A stretch of DNA of 64,000 bases from Corylus avellana (lineage: Eukaryota; Streptophyta; Magnoliopsida; Fagales; Betulaceae): NCBI RefSeq assembly GCF_901000735.1, contig NC_081549.1:4951416-5015415 (forward strand). The letters run 5' to 3'. The stretch's first letter is position 1. Every line of letters starts with the position of its first letter. Shown here piece by piece: positions 61,257 through 64,000 of the stretch. The notes below the pieces were generated by a model that did not search any database, had not been told where the DNA came from, and worked only from the letters and a program-made list of their open reading frames with translations. The translations under genes were made by a program, and so were the position numbers.

Positions 61257-61985
61257 GGGAAAATGTATAATAAGTCCTTGAGTCAACCCTCCAAAATTTA
61301 AATCTCCCTAAGTTTTTTTTTTTTTTTTTTTTTTCTCGAAAATTTAGTCTATGGGTCAATTGAAATGACAATAAAATTCCTACTGTCAAAATTTTTTAAC
61401 AGCCATTAGGGCAACTCAAAACGCATTGTTTTTCCTGATTAAAATATTCATTTTTTTTATTAATTTAATAAAAAAATTAAATCTAAAAAAAAATAAAATT
61501 GAACGGTGGCCAGGGGTGGCAAAACTAAATCTAAAAATAAAAATAAAAAATAAAAAATTGAATGGTGGCCAGGGGTGGTAGAACCACCCCTGGCGGTGAC
61601 TTGCGGCCACCCCCAGGGGGTTTAGGGTGGCCGTGAGCCACCCCATGGGTGGAGGGGTGGCCCCCTTGGGTGGTTTGGGGTGGCCTGCGAGGGTTGGGTG
61701 GTGGCCAAGGATGGCACGCTGCCACCCCTACCACCCTTCAATTTTTTTTATTTTTTTTTTTAAATTTAATTTTTTAAATTAAATTAATAAAAATGAATAT
61801 TTTAATCAGGTAAAACGGTGGGTTTTTATTTGCCTTAATGGCTGTTAAAAAATTTTAACGGTGGAAATTTTATTGCTATTTCAATTGACTCAGAGACTAA
61901 ATTTTCGAAGAAAAAAAAAAAAAAAAAACCTTAGGGAGATTTAAATTTTGAAGGGTTGAATGAGGGACTTATTATACATTTTCCC
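61257..61985. mobile_element. Mutator-like foldback element (729 bp) with long terminal inverted repeats
   Basis: The left end GGGAAAATGTATAATAAGTC is matched by the complement of the right end. Arms continue past 200 bp (AATTTAAATCTCCCTAAG; ATTTTTTAACAGCCATTAGG; AATATTCATTTTT). The flanks TTGATTTTA (61248-61256) and TTAATTTTA (61986-61994) are a 9-bp duplication with one difference. The core, about 61503-61740, is GC-rich and built of GGGTGGCC and GGCCACCCC phrases. No coding content is recognisable. Confidence 0.87.
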
Positions 61986-61994
61986 TTAATTTTA

Positions 61995-63220
61995 TATCTA
62001 TTTCAATAATAGTCTACTCATGGATATTGTCTAGATTCATATCCATGAAAGGTAACTATGGCAATTGCCAATCCCACAATCTACATTGTTTTATAGAAAG
62101 TCAAAGGCTCTCTCATCTTTGCTTTGTTCTAATAGTGCTATCTTGTAGATGCACCATCTTGTAGGAATTAGGATCCTCATGAGGGGACAAAAATACATTT
62201 TTACTATAACTAATTGAATATTATTCAGTTTATTTGAAATGGAAAGGATCCTGTTCGATCTTGTAGAGCTTGCAATAATTAGTTTCAAATTACAACCCCA
62301 ACCTATTAAACCTACTTTTAATCATACCCCTAATCCCAACCTCTTAAGCCCTCTACTCTCATTAAACCCTACTCCCATTAAACCCTCGGGCCAATTCGAT
62401 GTAAAATCTATCCTCTTAAATCTTAATCCTGCTGAGTGGATAATGTTTTGTGGAGTTTTTGATTATGTATATGTTGTTTTTAATTTTAATTAATTTTGGA
62501 GCAAAATTTATCTTCAAACTGCATTAAAAGTTTTTTTTTTTTAAAAAAAAAAAAAACTCGACATGTGTTCAAAACGCATGTAATAACCGTATGCATTCTA
62601 AACACATGTTAATTTAATACACTGAATTGAAAGAAATTTGCTTCAACCCAATTTGAAGGAAAAATTTATTATTTTCTAATTAATGTAATAATGTAGATTG
62701 ATATTCTTGCCACATGAAAGCTGGCAGAGGGAATTGCAGATCCATATTACAATCTTGGCTCTATTTTAATAAATATTTGAATATATATGGCGACATAGTA
62801 GATGGACTATCATGTGGTGTCTCCAATAATTAATTCCAAAAACCCAAAATTGGTGGGGCTAATGGAATTATAATGTCTAGGTTCAACCGTCTTCTATATA
62901 TTATCTTACCAGGAAAATTTAAATTTATTAGAATATTCATTTATATGTCAATAAGCATTTACACGTTGGTTTTAGATGGAGACTCTTTTTTACTTGCCAA
63001 CTGCAGTAAATTTCTGATTAACACATGCCATCAATATTAGATAACTTTTAGTTGGTTTTTCATTTTCTGTATAAATTAATAATGTAATTATACTTATTTT
63101 ATTGAAATATAATAGGTATCACACAAATATAATCACAAATTTTTTTCTAATTTTCTATTAATACTTAAATAATCAGAATTCAGATTTACCTTTTGCTATT
63201 TTTCTTTTTGGCATGTTGCT
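61995..63220. other. AT-rich intergenic DNA, no gene seen
   Basis: A stretch at 62280-62420 repeats AAACCCTA- and TTAAACCCT-like phrases, not in a regular telomeric register. Nothing else is supported. Confidence 0.4.
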
Positions 63221-63386
63221 GAGACATGGGGGTAGCTTTGGCCACCCCCAAGGGCCGGTTGCGGGTGGTCGACGCCACCCCCATGGCCCTAGGGGGTAGT
63301 TCGGCCACCCTTTAAGGCCAAATCCAAAAGTTGGAATTTTTGGGTTTGGCCCTAGGGGGGGCAACCACCCCCTAGGGCCAAACCCA
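63221..63386. repeat. GGCCACCCCC-rich module ending at the assembly gap
   Basis: Inverted phrases such as GGCCACCCCCAAGGGCC and TTGGCCCTAGGGGGGGCAAC form a strong foldback, much GC-richer than its surroundings. It resembles the core of the element at 61257-61985 and is probably the centre of another Mutator-like element cut by the gap. Confidence 0.55.
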
Positions 63387-63406
63387 NNNNNNNNNNNNNN
63401 NNNNNN
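63387..63406. other. Assembly gap (20 N)
   Basis: Twenty consecutive N. The sequences on its two sides are unrelated elements, so their adjacency and spacing are not established. Confidence 1.
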
Positions 63407-64000
63407 TAAGGAAGGACTGATTTGGCGGGTGGGGAATGGTTCTAACATAAGGATTTGGCATGATCGGTGGCTTCCCATCAATAGCTCTTATTGGATTAGC
63501 TCTCCCCTGAAAATTCTAGATCCTGATGCTACCGTTAGTGAGCTGCTGGAAATAGGAGCCGAAATGGTGGAATCATCAGTTGTTAGTCTCCATCTTTGAT
63601 CCCGATATAGTTCAGTTGATCCTGGCCATCCCACCAAGCTGTTCGAACCAACCTGACACTATGATATGGCGAGGCACGGCCAATGGTAAGTTCTCTGCCA
63701 AGAGTGCATACAATTTGCAGCAGGAGGTGCGAAATAGAGGCAAGGCTGGATGTTCGTCAATAGAGGGATCCATGTTGTTTTGGAAGAGGTTATGGGCTTT
63801 GCCGATTCCTCCTCAAGAAAAAAAATTTCTTTGGCGAGCTAGTCATGACATATTGCCCACAAAAGAAAATTTATGCCATAAGAAGATTGTTTCTGATTCT
63901 TCGTGCCCCTTGTGTGGACTGGAGGTGGAGTCTACCCATCATATTCTGTGGCGATTTCCGTCTGCAATGGACGTGTGGAGCTTGGGGTGTGCTAAAATTC
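63407..64000 (+). pseudogene. LINE non-LTR retrotransposon, C-terminal part of ORF2 (zf-RVT region), frameshifted
   Basis: Two frames together give the end of a plant LINE ORF2: first [20 protein letters not shown], then after a shift near 63575, [19 protein letters not shown] and MIWRGTANGKFSAKSAYNLQ. The zf-RVT signature follows: FWKRLWALPIPPQEKKFLWR, then CPLCGLEVESTHHILW with its Cys/His pattern. The frameshift shows that the copy is inactive. The catalytic reverse transcriptase and endonuclease parts would lie to the left, beyond the gap. The element runs on past the right edge. Confidence 0.88.

Noticed and set aside
62280..62420. Interstitial telomeric repeat
   Set aside because: AAACCCTA-like words occur but with irregular spacing and no TTTAGGG array.
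1..64000. A novel defence or biosynthetic gene cluster
   Set aside because: The genes are unrelated single loci on both strands with separate regulatory regions; nothing suggests a shared pathway.

Overview
The window is nuclear DNA from a flowering plant: AT-rich, intron-rich, with plant-only gene families (G-type lectin receptor kinase, DYW-class PPR protein, ankyrin plus CCCH zinc-finger protein). The close similarity of its proteins to rosid families and the dense miniature transposons suggest a woody rosid eudicot, possibly Fagales. That placement is inference; no species marker was seen. A 20-base run of N at 63387-63406 marks a scaffold gap.

Layout. (1) 1-1577, minus: N-terminal two thirds of a G-type lectin receptor-like kinase of the SD3-1 type, running off the left edge. 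(2) About 1.6-16 kb: gene-poor, with hAT, Mutator-like and Tourist-like elements and SINEs. (3) 16.0-20.4 kb, plus: an ankyrin/CCCH zinc-finger protein like Arabidopsis OXS2/C3H30, with a 1.5-kb leader intron and a disturbed N-terminus. SD3-1 (At2g41890) and OXS2 (At2g41900) are neighbours in Arabidopsis, so this end looks like conserved microsynteny. (4) 20.4-25.1 kb: intergenic, with MITEs and a SINE. (5) 25169-33829, minus: a complete 13-exon MATE transporter (DTX42/FRD3 clade, 498 residues), with a 948-bp hAT insertion in one intron. (6) 33.8-39.4 kb: SINEs inside a Tourist-like array, and a gene-fragment-carrying inverted-repeat element. (7) 39444-41237, minus: an intronless DYW-class PPR protein, probable orthologue of the mitochondrial RNA-editing factor MEF1. 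(8) 42578-55793, plus: a 24-exon HEAT/ARM-like protein of 1089 residues; every splice junction keeps frame. (9) 58728-58931, plus: a 67-residue small hydrophobic protein. (10) 59-63.4 kb: intergenic, with a large Mutator-like foldback. (11) 63407-64000: the 3' part of a decayed LINE.

The genes do not form one pathway. They are single loci: receptor signalling, stress transcription or RNA control, organic-acid export, mitochondrial RNA editing and two proteins of unknown role. I see no operon-like system, CRISPR array, tRNA or rRNA gene. The most informative structure is the transposon stratigraphy, where target-site duplications give the order of several nested insertions. The main gene-level oddities are the OXS2-like start region and the non-canonical kinase loop of the SD3-1-like receptor.
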